64,000 bases of DNA from Saprospiraceae bacterium (GTDB lineage: Bacteria; Bacteroidota; Bacteroidia; Chitinophagales; Saprospiraceae): positions 443,501 to 507,500 of the forward strand of contig JADJXG010000001.1 of assembly GCA_016715965.1 (NCBI GenBank), read 5' to 3'. Position numbers and translations under genes: made by a program. Positions 37,801 to 46,248 of this stretch are shown in pieces (positions within the stretch are counted from its first letter, which is position 1; the number at the start of each line of letters is the position of its first letter). Below the pieces are notes generated by a model that worked only from the letters and a program-made list of their open reading frames with translations, was not told where the DNA came from and made no database searches.

Positions 37801-40800
37801 CAATCTCGCCAAATATCCAGTGAATACTGCAGGTGTGGAGGCCAATTTCGCTTATACCCAAAAACAAATTCTAAAAGATACATTGGTGAGCTGGACCTTT
37901 GATCTGACTTCCAAAAACAATAACTCCACACCGCAGCGATTTTTTACCTATAAGAATGTATGGTTGTTGTTTGAAAACATTTCCGGCCAAATCGTTATTG
38001 ACAGTTTGGTCGAATATGATTCTACAGGCAATAGAATCAAGCATCTTGCAAGAACGTTGGCACCCGGAAAATTCGTGTATGAATTGGACAGCTTATACGG
38101 CTTGCGAAGATTCGAAATGTTTACCCGATTTAACCATTGTCTCAAAGATTCATTGGTGCTTTATTCTGGAAATTCATGTGTTTCGTATCCTTCGGACTAT
38201 GATGCGATTGCAGGAAAATGCAAAGACTATGTCCAAAGACAGGTTCTGCATTACGAACCCGAGGAGTCTTCCATTCGACTTGAATTGATTGCACAACCCA
38301 ATGATTCTATTGCGCAACCCTGCGATAGTTTTCAATATGAGGTGTTGGCATACAATTCCGGATTGGGGCACAGCTTCAACAATCGTTTTCATTTTAATGC
38401 TCCGCGTGGATTGATTTTACGGGAGGCATGGTTGGAATATCCCAAGGACAGTTTTCATTTATTGCCTGCACCACAGTTTTCAGGGCAAGGTGGTAATTAT
38501 TTTTGGGACATGAATGCCAGTTTGTTTCCATCAGGAATTCCCGGATTTTATAAAGTGGATGAGAATTATTTCACCATCCATTTCAGCTTTGATGGGAATT
38601 GCGATTTGGAAGATGGGCAATCGGCTTCATTTTATATGCTCTCCTCCAATGTGTGCAATCAGCAACAAAGATCTGCAGTTGTGAGTTCTGATCCCTTCCA
38701 TTTTAACAGAAACCAACAAAATACCGAAGATCTATATGACATCCGATTGAGCTTTTCAGCCGATCAGGCATGCGGCAACCAGTTCAGGGCCCGCTGTGTC
38801 CTTTTTTCGAAAAATGACATCGCAAACAGCGTCAAACAAAAATTGTATTTTATTTATGCCAAAGAACTGAGTTTTATTCCTGGCAGCTTCAAAGGCATCC
38901 GCCATGTGGATGACAGCTCTTCCAGATTCTATTACCTCGATGGTTTGGAATCTGTGGAGGTACCTCTTATCGGTCCAATACCTTTGGGTGACAGTGCAGT
39001 GTTTGAGCTGGAGCTTGAGCGCACCTGCATTGAGCTCTGTAAAACCACCAATTTTCAACTTTTGCTCAATTCTGAAAAAACAGTCGATTGTGCAGGAGCA
39101 ACAGGCGGTGTATGCGAACAATTGTTGGAGGTACAACAATGGGCATTTGATGACATTGAATTGAGCCCAAAAATTAAAATTTTGGATTCTGAAGTTCGCT
39201 CTTCGAAATGGGTGGGTGGACAGGAAATTCTACAGGTAAAATATTTACTGGAAAATAAATCCCCCTTTACCGCAAAAACTGACTATCAGGTCCGCTTTTA
39301 TTATGATGCCAATCTCAACGGTGTATTGGACACAGGAGATGTCTTGACATATACCGATGTGCTGAGTGGATTCCTTGTAGAAGGTATGTCTCAAAGCTGG
39401 CACGAATGGGTCAGTCCAGTACCAGGACTGCATTCCTGTCATTTAATAGCCTTGGTTCATCCGTTGGACAATCCATGTCTTTGTACTGCGGATACCCTCT
39501 TGTTGAATCCTGCCTTGATCACAGGTGAGAGTCAAAGAAAGAGAATCTGTTATGATCAGGATTTGCAGGTCGGTTTTGAATCGATACCCAACTATATCTA
39601 CCAATGGCAACAAGCCGACCGTGTGGACAGAATCGATCAATCGATGGTTTGGTACAAATACCCCGGACAAATTGCAGCTGGCAGTTCAATGAATGATACC
39701 CTGTATTTAATGGTGGGAAAATCACAGCAGTGTTTTTTTTATGATACGGTATTTATTGAAATCTATAGGCTCGATGCAAATGTTTCACAAGTGGATCAAA
39801 TTCTTTGTCATGGCGATGCATCGGCTTCAATTCGAGCGGAGGGCATTGGAGATGCAAACCAATGGAATTTTGAATGGGAAAACAGAACTGAAAAGACGGC
39901 TGAGTTAAAAAATCTGGGACCTGGAATTTATCGCGTTAAAGTTACAGATGCATCTGGATGTGCCGCTTTTGATTCCATTGCCATCAGTGAACCAAGCCCT
40001 ATTGTCTCTGATTTGCAAATTAAAAGCAACTACAACGGTTATTCCGTGAGTTGCCACGGAGCAAAAGATGGAGCTGTGCATTTGGAAATAAACGGAGGTA
40101 CTCCAGCACATACCTATCTATGGTCAAAAGGAACCGGCATAGATTCAATCACGGGTCTAAACGCAGGTTGGATAAAGGTGAAAGTGTTGGATAAAAACAA
40201 TTGTCCGGCAGAAGATTCTGTTTTACTCACACAACCTGATCCCTTGATTTTAAATGCATCCGCAAGTCCTGCGGGCTGTGGTGAAAATTTTGGTGGCAAA
40301 GCAGAAGCATTCATTTCCGGAGGGGTTCAGGCATATCGGCTTCTTTGGAATAATGGTGACTCCAGCTCCCAAATTAGAAATCTCCAAAGCGGAAAATACA
40401 CCATCGAAGTGACAGACGCAAATGGTTGCAAAACTCAAAAGGAAGTAAGGGTAGCTCAGCTTCCAGACCCTTTGGTATCCGCCAACATCAGTGATACAAC
40501 CATTGAATTTGGGGCCAGCGTCCGATTAAACGCATGGACCAATGCTGTCAAACCCATTTATGAGTGGTCTCCATCGACAGAACTGTCGTGCTCCAATTGT
40601 CCTTCGGTCACGATTGCTCCTACACAAGATCAATTGATCCGCTTGATCGTCACCGATGAAAATGGTTGTAGCGGGGAGGCCTTTTATCAAATACGTGTGA
40701 CTTTTGTCAAAGATGTTTGGGCTCCCAATGTATTTTCACCCAATGGTGACCAGGTCAATGATCGCTTTACCATCTACGGCAAACCTACCCTTATCAATAT

Positions 40801-41002
40801 TGACAAATTGCAAATCTACGATCGTTGGGGCGAGCTTGTTTATGAAGATTACAACCTTCCGCCCAACGATGCCAACTATGGCTGGAATGGAACATTCAGA
40901 GATCAGGCGCTGACTCCGGCTGTCTTCGTATATGTCGCCCATGTCAGGTTTGTGGATGGTGAAATTCGCATGCTCTATGGAGATGTGACCTTGATTCGAT
41001 AG
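34874..41002 (+). CDS. Giant secreted protein with SprB repeats and T9SS type B sorting domain
   Basis: A 2042-aa exported protein. Signal peptide MFKCFILAFSFFAFFTGQAQ, then about 1600 residues of large beta-rich modules resembling conserved-repeat (DUF11-like) domains, with two Ca-loop-like stretches: SDIDRDGFFDDLDPKD (about residue 380) and DANLNGVLDTGD (about 1480). Near the C-terminus are three SprB-type repeats (ILCHGDASASIRAEG, VSCHGAKDGAVHLEINGG, SPAGCGENFGGKAEAFISGG), a Cys pair (LSCSNCPS), and the type B T9SS tail VWAPNVFSPNGDQVNDRFT ... IYDRWGELVY ... YGDVTLIR. Likely a cell-surface adhesin or gliding-type filament protein. It is not a repeat-for-repeat copy of the pair at 4-13 kb. 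Monocistronic as far as seen. Confidence 0.9.
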   Translation: MFKCFILAFSFFAFFTGQAQVWIELKTPQGVDPCQGIPVEIRIVNEGNRPLQQADIQIKTSQHLSYRAGSLVSQDVVPGNIHHPEGPIFTLNFLDICESTSFQLWLEHGCALQSHNDSLEANLSWNQLQFTSGVKSFSIFSPRISIVNLGIVYDEPSQTFRKKYSIVNIGQLALEKFSLYVSGDDKMNILNSNIGTLSSNGDSLSFDQNDFSRIGNQNLFFERGESIDVIQEISLNACETDFRISHKLLIPCGGDQCEYSVNENVKLLAIAGTPRLAILQDSQIIATPCKNGEVNLRIFNTSNNGNFDLGNSVYNLFLNIGWSVLQGNQYSDPLRDNCLRITEVRMNGRLIPLTTNGFSGFGLDFRRLNTDPDGPGGLSDIDRDGFFDDLDPKDTLRISVRYSLDASCLALGCDRVVFDTRIFRIKGEFENYCKLEGALDNYISTHSYQWGRSSISGISFKGVYIDQETDTVQFSLYKNERNFLSHCTRDSAAVRIILPPVADLPVGAVILVNGKQVNYQKNANVITFSTDTANFSVVFPLRYRCDPSSGSGSIKTACTFCVGTGGPRYSVRIEADYFCGDNCYQRIPLFCGNSPNFMSVCNPNGGGQNSPGKLEVKEIKFKRITTGHTDSSKMTRINPDVDSIQHNYFFTYDTFLMYIPIQVLCNASFSNIFFRMAYSPRLYYNPNNQVDTIRDIQWISDTLKYFDAETNRWSTCRNPLGAEFYSLNTNVFYRNFVREVNLSGLFGTCLNGSLSRADSMVFVIRAVIPHSEWTSWTKTTLYADLTYNQDGCNLGNRKSATLNIFSGKPSVGGTTLRQDYLNAPDLSKVSPFLSVCGNFKIETSLDAVGTYAENPDPFPNEYRPSYLIEELKIVIPPFFEYLNNIPNYVRIKRTTPAPNLRYDTSYIQPSLRDSSGYTILEFSRFNENEDFELVQHSFYFYVKPECYVSHSDTIRVYKKFKYLRHHPDPAMHPDLYNLAKYPVNTAGVEANFAYTQKQILKDTLVSWTFDLTSKNNNSTPQRFFTYKNVWLLFENISGQIVIDSLVEYDSTGNRIKHLARTLAPGKFVYELDSLYGLRRFEMFTRFNHCLKDSLVLYSGNSCVSYPSDYDAIAGKCKDYVQRQVLHYEPEESSIRLELIAQPNDSIAQPCDSFQYEVLAYNSGLGHSFNNRFHFNAPRGLILREAWLEYPKDSFHLLPAPQFSGQGGNYFWDMNASLFPSGIPGFYKVDENYFTIHFSFDGNCDLEDGQSASFYMLSSNVCNQQQRSAVVSSDPFHFNRNQQNTEDLYDIRLSFSADQACGNQFRARCVLFSKNDIANSVKQKLYFIYAKELSFIPGSFKGIRHVDDSSSRFYYLDGLESVEVPLIGPIPLGDSAVFELELERTCIELCKTTNFQLLLNSEKTVDCAGATGGVCEQLLEVQQWAFDDIELSPKIKILDSEVRSSKWVGGQEILQVKYLLENKSPFTAKTDYQVRFYYDANLNGVLDTGDVLTYTDVLSGFLVEGMSQSWHEWVSPVPGLHSCHLIALVHPLDNPCLCTADTLLLNPALITGESQRKRICYDQDLQVGFESIPNYIYQWQQADRVDRIDQSMVWYKYPGQIAAGSSMNDTLYLMVGKSQQCFFYDTVFIEIYRLDANVSQVDQILCHGDASASIRAEGIGDANQWNFEWENRTEKTAELKNLGPGIYRVKVTDASGCAAFDSIAISEPSPIVSDLQIKSNYNGYSVSCHGAKDGAVHLEINGGTPAHTYLWSKGTGIDSITGLNAGWIKVKVLDKNNCPAEDSVLLTQPDPLILNASASPAGCGENFGGKAEAFISGGVQAYRLLWNNGDSSSQIRNLQSGKYTIEVTDANGCKTQKEVRVAQLPDPLVSANISDTTIEFGASVRLNAWTNAVKPIYEWSPSTELSCSNCPSVTIAPTQDQLIRLIVTDENGCSGEAFYQIRVTFVKDVWAPNVFSPNGDQVNDRFTIYGKPTLINIDKLQIYDRWGELVYEDYNLPPNDANYGWNGTFRDQALTPAVFVYVAHVRFVDGEIRMLYGDVTLIR

Positions 41003-41122
41003 TTATTCAATGCATAGAAAATTGAACGAATATTATTCTTTGAATAAAGAATCATTCTTGCTATTACTAAATAATATTTAAATACAATGTCTTTTTAAAA
41101 GGAGTTCCGACGATTTAATAAA

Positions 41123-41941
41123 ATGATTTTTCAAATTTATTTTCCCAATGATCCTTTAAGTCAGTTTATAGAAAGTTTCTACTTTTATAAGGATCATCAT
41201 CCAAATCACTCTTACGAAAGATACCTTCCGGATGGTAATGTCACTCTGATTATTGATCTGACAGATGATCCGAAATACATTTATGACGATGTTCTTTTAA
41301 CGGAAAAACAAATTTGCCGGAATGCATGGTTCTCGGGTATCAGAAACCAATACATTACGATTCCATCTGGCAAGGAGAGCGAAATGTTTATTGTCAACTT
41401 TAAGAAGGGGAAAGCTTACCCATTTGTAAAAGCTCCTATGGATCAATGGACCAACATTGTAGAAGATGCATCCTATGCACTTTCCGGAGATATTTTGGAT
41501 CTTAGAGATATTCTCAGAGAAACCTCAGAGATTTCGAAAAAATTTTTATTGTCTGAAGCATTCTTTTTAAATCAATTTCAATCCAAACTTAAGGAGAATC
41601 CGTTTGTGGATTTTACTGTAAATAGAATTTTGCAATCACCCCATCAAACCACCATTCAGCAGATTTCAAAGAAAGTAGGGTTTTCTCAAAAACATCTGAT
41701 CAAAATGTTTAAAGAACATGTTGGCTTGACACCCAAAGCCTTTCTAAAAGTGATTCGCTTTCAAAAGGTGATCCGGGAAATTGAGCAAAAACAGCCGATC
41801 AACTGGACGGATATCGCCCTTCAGAGCGGCTACTATGATCAGGCACATTTTATTCAGGACTTTAAATTATTTTCAGGATTCACTCCAAGCCAATATTTAC
41901 AGATGCGAGGCGATTATCAAAATTTCGTAGCTTTGGAATAA
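41123..41941 (+). CDS. AraC-family transcriptional regulator
   Basis: A 272-aa regulator. N-terminal ~150 residues resemble the DUF6597-type ligand/sensor part (FIESFYFYKDHHPNHSYERYLPDGNVTLIIDL ... AWFSGIRNQYITI), and the C-terminal ~100 residues are an AraC double helix-turn-helix: TIQQISKKVGFSQKHLIKMFKEHVGLTPKAFLKVIRFQKV and WTDIALQSGYYDQAHFIQDFKLFSGFTPSQYL, the second matching the strongly conserved second HTH. It leads a group of small genes on the same strand (to 43963), which it may control. Ligand unknown. Confidence 0.92.
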   Translation: MIFQIYFPNDPLSQFIESFYFYKDHHPNHSYERYLPDGNVTLIIDLTDDPKYIYDDVLLTEKQICRNAWFSGIRNQYITIPSGKESEMFIVNFKKGKAYPFVKAPMDQWTNIVEDASYALSGDILDLRDILRETSEISKKFLLSEAFFLNQFQSKLKENPFVDFTVNRILQSPHQTTIQQISKKVGFSQKHLIKMFKEHVGLTPKAFLKVIRFQKVIREIEQKQPINWTDIALQSGYYDQAHFIQDFKLFSGFTPSQYLQMRGDYQNFVALE

Positions 41942-41978
41942 GGTAAATTTTTTCCAATACATCCTATTCTGCTCCTTC

Positions 41979-41986
41979 TACCTTTG
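41979..41986 (+). promoter_or_regulatory. -7 type promoter element TACCTTTG before DUF1761 gene
   Basis: Perfect TAnnTTTG, 16 bp ahead of the ATG at 42003. No clear -33 box at the normal spacing. Suggests that the DUF1761 gene and its followers have their own promoter apart from the AraC gene. Confidence 0.4.
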
Positions 41987-42002
41987 TCCTAAAAAGAAGG
42001 AG

Positions 42003-42416
42003 ATGGAATTTACACACATTAATCACTGGGCTGTCTTTTGCTGTGCAGCCTTCAACCTTGTTCTAGGTGCTGTTTGGTATTCACCTTTACTTTTCTATAA
42101 AAGCTGGCTTAATGCAAACAAACTGACTGAAGAAGACATTGCCAAGAATTTTAATCCTGCCATCAGCTATGGCCTTGCATTTGTTATTTCATGGCTCATA
42201 AGTTACAATTTGGCTTTCTTCCTTGCCGATGAGTCCACCGATGCCATCTGGGGTGCATCTGCTGGTTTTCTTGCCGGATTCGGTTTTGCAGCTGCTATTT
42301 TTGCAATAGTTGCGATCTTTGAGCAGCGTCCCTGGAAATACATTGTCATCAATGGTGGCTATATCGTAGTTTATTTTACCATCATCGGATGGATCCTAGG
42401 ATTCTGGAAAGCATAA
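42003..42416 (+). CDS. DUF1761 membrane protein
   Basis: A 137-aa protein with four helices. Starts INHWAVFCCAAFNLVLGAVWYSPLLFYKSWL, with the typical 'W-Y-S-P-L-L-F-x-x-x-W' of DUF1761, followed by AISYGLAFVISWLISYNLAFFL and a Gly/Ala-rich helix and GWILGFW at the end. Function unknown for the family. It is 12 bp ahead of the next gene, so cotranscription is likely. Confidence 0.85.
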   Translation: MEFTHINHWAVFCCAAFNLVLGAVWYSPLLFYKSWLNANKLTEEDIAKNFNPAISYGLAFVISWLISYNLAFFLADESTDAIWGASAGFLAGFGFAAAIFAIVAIFEQRPWKYIVINGGYIVVYFTIIGWILGFWKA

Positions 42417-42428
42417 AATCACTTAAAT

Positions 42429-43004
42429 ATGTCGAAATCACCAGCAGAGTTTGAGAAAGAATTTTTGGATTCACTTTCATCCAAAACCGGTAAGAAATTG
42501 GAGGATTGGATCCAAATCATGAAAAAATCAGGATTTGAAAAAACCAATGATCTGATTGAATACCTTAAAACAAACCATTCGATGAACCACATGCAAGCGC
42601 AACTTCTGACAGGTATTTATTTAAACGGGGGCAAACCCGTTTACATGGATGAAGACCAACTGTTGGAAAATCAGTTTGCAAAATGTCCTGAAATGAAGGG
42701 GCTATTCCACCAACTTTCCGATTGGATTATTACCCATTATCCGGATACCAAACTGATTCCCAAGAAAACTTATCTTTCATTTACAGCTTCCAGAGAATTC
42801 GCAGCAGTCAATGTAAAATCTGGTGAAATCAGACTTGGTCTGGATCTGGGAGATTTGCCATTTGAAGGCCAAATCCAAAAATCTAAACTCACAGGACCCA
42901 TGCCAAGAATATCACACATGTTGGTATTGAAAAATTCTGATTTCATTGATAAAGAATTGAGCAATCCTGTGCGTTTATCCTATCAAAGAACCCATAAATT
43001 ATGA
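42429..43004 (+). CDS. DUF4287 + DUF5655 domain protein
   Basis: A 191-aa soluble protein. The N-terminal ~60 residues (EFEKEFLDSLSSKTGKKLEDWIQIMKKSGFEKTNDLIEYLKTNHSMNHMQAQLLTGIY) match DUF4287 ('TG-K-x-x-x-x-W'); residues about 80-185 match DUF5655 (IPKKTYLSFTASREFAAVNVKSGEIRLGLDLGD ... SHMLVLKNSDFID), a fold often found alone or behind DUF4287. No enzymatic motif is obvious. Overlaps the start of the next gene by 4 bp (stop/ATG overlap), so they are cotranslated. Confidence 0.85.
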   Translation: MSKSPAEFEKEFLDSLSSKTGKKLEDWIQIMKKSGFEKTNDLIEYLKTNHSMNHMQAQLLTGIYLNGGKPVYMDEDQLLENQFAKCPEMKGLFHQLSDWIITHYPDTKLIPKKTYLSFTASREFAAVNVKSGEIRLGLDLGDLPFEGQIQKSKLTGPMPRISHMLVLKNSDFIDKELSNPVRLSYQRTHKL

Positions 43005-43963
43005 AAGGATCTTTTATCCAACTTTTGTTCTTCTGTATAATCATTACGGTCCATTCACAAAACCAGAGTCTATCCAATGCCCTCAGCAGTGACTACAAGA
43101 TAGCATACAATGTTTTTATCCCTGATAGCACCAAAGATGACTGGGAGATTATGTGCATGACCCTGGATGGTTCTGACAAAAGAAATATCAGTCAAAATCC
43201 GGATGTGGCCTGGACCTATCATTCCTATGGAAATAAATTATTTTTCATCAGCGATCGCGATAGCTGTTATCGCTGTTTTTATTTATACGAAATGGATGCC
43301 CAAGGTCAACAGGTACGGAAAATATCAGATTTACAATTGGAAGATAGCTGGATGAGCACACGCGGAAATGGTGAAGAAATCATTGTCACTGGCAGAATTG
43401 GCAAAAATATTCGCCACCAGTTGTTTATCATTCATGTCCCAAGTGGCAAGTTTCGTCAATTGACCAACGACACTACAGCCAGATATGGCGATCCGTGTTT
43501 TTCACCCGATGGAAATAAAATTGTTTTTTCGCTCAAGAAGAATAAAAGAGACAAAAGCAGCCATGAAGAGTTGTTTCTGATGAATAGTGATGGATCTGAT
43601 GTGAAGCAATTGACACATTATCCCCAAGACAATCCTTCGGCGAAAGAATATGGCTACAGAGCTGGGGCTGCACGCTGGCATCCATCAGAAAATTTTATCA
43701 GCTATGTTTCAAAACAAAATGGGAGACACAGCATTTTCGCCATTACACCTGATGGTAGCCGAAAATGGAAACTCATCGAAAACGAGGCTTCAGAAGGCTG
43801 GCATGACTGGAGTCCTGATGGTCAATGGTTGACCTACAACGGATCAGATCATGCCGAAAGCCAGTTTCATATCTATCTTATGAAATGGTCCAGCAAAGAG
43901 ACAAGGCAGCTGACGGACAATACCTACAAATCGCAACTATCTCCGGTATTCGTTAAAAAATAA
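43001..43963 (+). CDS. Exported TolB-like beta-propeller (PD40 repeats)
   Basis: A 320-aa protein with a signal peptide (FIQLLFFCIIITVHS, then QNQSL). It is a propeller of PD40/TolB-type repeats: DDWEIMCMTLDGSDKRNISQNPDVAW, GDPCFSPDGNKIVFSLKK, EELFLMNSDGSDVKQLTHYP, ARWHPSENFISYVSKQNGRHSIFAITPDGSRKWKL, HDWSPDGQWLTYNGSDHA, YLMKWSSKETRQLT. Periplasmic or surface; could bind carbohydrate or protein. No catalytic domain of prolyl oligopeptidase follows. Stop of the upstream gene overlaps its start by 4 bp. Confidence 0.85.
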   Translation: MKGSFIQLLFFCIIITVHSQNQSLSNALSSDYKIAYNVFIPDSTKDDWEIMCMTLDGSDKRNISQNPDVAWTYHSYGNKLFFISDRDSCYRCFYLYEMDAQGQQVRKISDLQLEDSWMSTRGNGEEIIVTGRIGKNIRHQLFIIHVPSGKFRQLTNDTTARYGDPCFSPDGNKIVFSLKKNKRDKSSHEELFLMNSDGSDVKQLTHYPQDNPSAKEYGYRAGAARWHPSENFISYVSKQNGRHSIFAITPDGSRKWKLIENEASEGWHDWSPDGQWLTYNGSDHAESQFHIYLMKWSSKETRQLTDNTYKSQLSPVFVKK

Positions 43964-44599
43964 GCAAGCATATTATTCTAATAAAGAATGAACGATCGGT
44001 TCTGAGACGGATACAAGGGGGTAGTTTCAAGGCTGATCAAGCTATAAAATTAAACGCCAATCCATCTGGTAAATCTTGAATGAAAAGTGTTTGCTCAGCT
44101 CGCTTCAATCTGATGTTCAGAATATTCGATAGATCTTTGTGCCGTAAAAGAATTATGGTTCAATCCAAGAATGGTCAATGGGATTCAGGCAATGGTGTTA
44201 AAGGTTTTGAGGCAACACTTTGCTGGCTTAGAGCATACGTCCCTTTCAAAATTGGCACCAGAAATGCAATTTTAATACCTGTCTTGTGCTTTTGTCCATT
44301 GATTATATCTGAAAACTTCTATTTGCATTTTAGCTCTGGCTAACTATTATTTTGCAAGTGTCGTATGGCCTTAAGAAATCAAATGAAACACAGATTGAAA
44401 TGCAATAAGAATGGCTTATTTTAATCTTTTGGCCCTGCTGTCAATCCCAACAATTTTCAAACAGATTCCAAATTTTCCCTCTTTTTCAGGGATTTACAAA
44501 ATTTTTTTTGAAAAAAGATTTCATAATTGTGGAATGGAATCTTACCTTTGCCGCTCCTTAGAGCTAAGGAAAATTGATTTTTAATCTAAATTTTTGAAA
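43964..44599. other. Gene-free interval upstream of the ribosomal block
   Basis: 636 bp. A short open frame at 44080-44343 has no family-like sequence and I reject it. The interval carries the rplM promoter element at its right end; elsewhere I see no RNA gene or repeat, only A/T-rich stretches. Confidence 0.5.
44543..44550 (+). promoter_or_regulatory. -7 type promoter element TACCTTTG of the rplM operon
   Basis: Perfect TAnnTTTG on the plus strand, with an AT-rich segment and a TTTC about 20 nt upstream (44519-44522) that can act as weak -33. The GTG start of rplM is 50 bp downstream, leaving a leader where ribosomal autoregulation could occur. Confidence 0.5.
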
Positions 44600-45043
44600 G
44601 TGAATACTTTAAGTTACAAAACCAGCCACACCAGACCGGAAGATGTCCAAAGAAAGTGGTATCTGATCGACGCAGAGAATCTTGTGGTCGGTCGAATGGC
44701 TTCCAAAATCGCCCATATCCTGAAGGGCAAGCATAAAGTGGACTATACTCCACACATCGATTGTGGGGACAATATCATTGTTATTAATGCCGAGAAAGTT
44801 CGCTTTACCGGAAAGAAAATGGATGACAAGGTGTACACTACTTACAGCGGATACCCCGGGGGTCAGAAGGCTTTTTCCCCTCGCCAACTGTTGGACAAAA
44901 GACCCACCAGAGTGGTTGAAGTAGCTGTTCGCAAGATGTTGCCTAAAAATCGTCTGGGTGACGCCATGTATAAAAAATTATTTGTTTACGCAGGTCCGGA
45001 GCACTATCATCAGGCTCAAAAACCTGAAATCATCAATCTATAA
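44600..45043 (+). CDS. rplM: Large ribosomal subunit protein uL13
   Basis: Ribosomal protein L13 (147 aa). The GTG at 44600 gives MNTLSYKTSHTRPEDVQRKWYLIDAENLVVGRMASKIA, which aligns with the usual Bacteroidota L13 N-terminus; a TTG two codons earlier is possible but less fitting. Contains IDCGDNIIVINAEKVRFTGKK and YSGYPGG with AVRKMLPKNRLG, all conserved. Neighbours rpsI, rpsB, tsf follow in the same direction. Confidence 0.97.
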   Translation: MNTLSYKTSHTRPEDVQRKWYLIDAENLVVGRMASKIAHILKGKHKVDYTPHIDCGDNIIVINAEKVRFTGKKMDDKVYTTYSGYPGGQKAFSPRQLLDKRPTRVVEVAVRKMLPKNRLGDAMYKKLFVYAGPEHYHQAQKPEIINL

Positions 45044-45050
45044 ATCATTT

Positions 45051-45446
45051 ATGGAAATTATCAACGCAGTAGGAAGACGGAAAGCGGCAGTTGCCCGTGT
45101 CTATCTCAGCAAATCTGAAAGTGCCGGACAAAGCATTGTCATCAATGGCAGAACATTGGATCAGTATTTTCCCATCAAGGAAATTGCCCAAAAGGTGATG
45201 GATCCGGTAAATACCATTGAAGGAGCTTCTGGTTTTAATTTTAAAATTAACGTCGACGGAGGTGGCTTAAAAGGACAGGCAGAAGCCATCCGAATGGCGA
45301 TTTCCAGGGCTTTGTGCAAAGTGGATGCCGACAATCGCAGCCCTTTGAAGGAAAAACATTTTCTGACAAGAGATCCAAGAGAAGTCGAGCGCAAAAAATT
45401 CGGAAGACGCAAAGCGCGTAAGATCTCGCAGTTTAGCAAGCGTTAA
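45051..45446 (+). CDS. rpsI: Small ribosomal subunit protein uS9
   Basis: Ribosomal protein S9 (131 aa). N-terminus INAVGRRKAAVARVYL and C-terminus LTRDPREVERKKFGRRKARKISQFSKR, the basic tail that reaches the P-site tRNA. The ATG at 45051 is 7 bp after the rplM stop; a longer in-frame start inside rplM was rejected. Standard rplM-rpsI pair. Confidence 0.97.
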   Translation: MEIINAVGRRKAAVARVYLSKSESAGQSIVINGRTLDQYFPIKEIAQKVMDPVNTIEGASGFNFKINVDGGGLKGQAEAIRMAISRALCKVDADNRSPLKEKHFLTRDPREVERKKFGRRKARKISQFSKR

Positions 45447-45488
45447 TTTTTATTTACACATTTTATCAAAGCTTACCAAGAAAAAATT

Positions 45489-46199
45489 ATGGAAAAACCA
45501 TCATATCAACAAATGCTTGACGCGGGTGTACATTTTGGTCACCTCCGCAAAAAATGGAATCCCAAAATGCGCCCCTACATCTTTAAGGAGCACAAGGGAG
45601 TTCACATCATAGACCTCAACCGCACTTCAGACTGTATGGAAAAAGCGGCGGCCGCTTTAAAACAGATCGCCAAGTCCGGCAAAAAAATCATGTTTGTAGC
45701 CACCAAAAAGCAAGCTAGAGAAATCGTCTCCAGAGTGGCTCAAAGCATCAACATGCCTTATGTGACCGATCGCTGGTTGGGTGGGATGATGACCAATTTT
45801 GCAACGATCCGTCGTTCCGTCAAAAAAATGAACAACATTGAAAGAATGCTGACCGATGCAACGGTCACGAATATCACCAAAAAAGAAAGGCTTACACTAA
45901 GTCGCGAACGCATTAAAATGGATCGCGTATTGGGTGGTATCGCCAATTTGAATCGATTGCCTTCAGCCATTTTCGTGGTAGACATCATGCACGAGCACCT
46001 GGCCATCCAGGAAGCTGAAAAATTGGGTGTAAGAACATTTGCCATGGTGGATACCAATTCTGATCCCAATTTGGTGGACTTTCCGATTCCGTCCAACGAC
46101 GATAGTTCTAAATCGATTGAACTGATTGCCGGCTATCTGGCCAATGCCATTAAAGAAGGTTTGGCTGAAAAAGGAAGCGAAGAACAATCAGAATCTTAA
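45489..46199 (+). CDS. rpsB: Small ribosomal subunit protein uS2
   Basis: Ribosomal protein S2 (236 aa). MLDAGVHFGHLRKKWNPKMRPYIFKEHKGVHIIDL, IMFVATKKQAREIV, VTDRWLGGMMTNFATIRRSV, and FAMVDTNSDPNLVDFPIPSNDDSSKSIELI are all conserved signatures. Located 42 bp after rpsI and 49 bp before tsf. The usual rpsB-tsf pairing is present. Confidence 0.97.
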   Translation: MEKPSYQQMLDAGVHFGHLRKKWNPKMRPYIFKEHKGVHIIDLNRTSDCMEKAAAALKQIAKSGKKIMFVATKKQAREIVSRVAQSINMPYVTDRWLGGMMTNFATIRRSVKKMNNIERMLTDATVTNITKKERLTLSRERIKMDRVLGGIANLNRLPSAIFVVDIMHEHLAIQEAEKLGVRTFAMVDTNSDPNLVDFPIPSNDDSSKSIELIAGYLANAIKEGLAEKGSEEQSES

Positions 46200-46248
46200 A
46201 CAATACAACTGGAATACCCATAGTCATTGATTCAATAAAAATATAAAA

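Noticed and set aside
36524..39139. Minus-strand open frames up to 146 codons opposite the 2042-aa gene
   Set aside because: Shadows of the plus-strand gene with no domain content.
43001..43963. Prolyl oligopeptidase or TolB proper
   Set aside because: Only the PD40 propeller is present; no alpha/beta hydrolase domain follows and no tol-pal genes are adjacent.
44080..44343. 87-codon open frame upstream of rplM
   Set aside because: Cys/Arg-rich reading without family-like features in a promoter-proximal gap; most likely chance.
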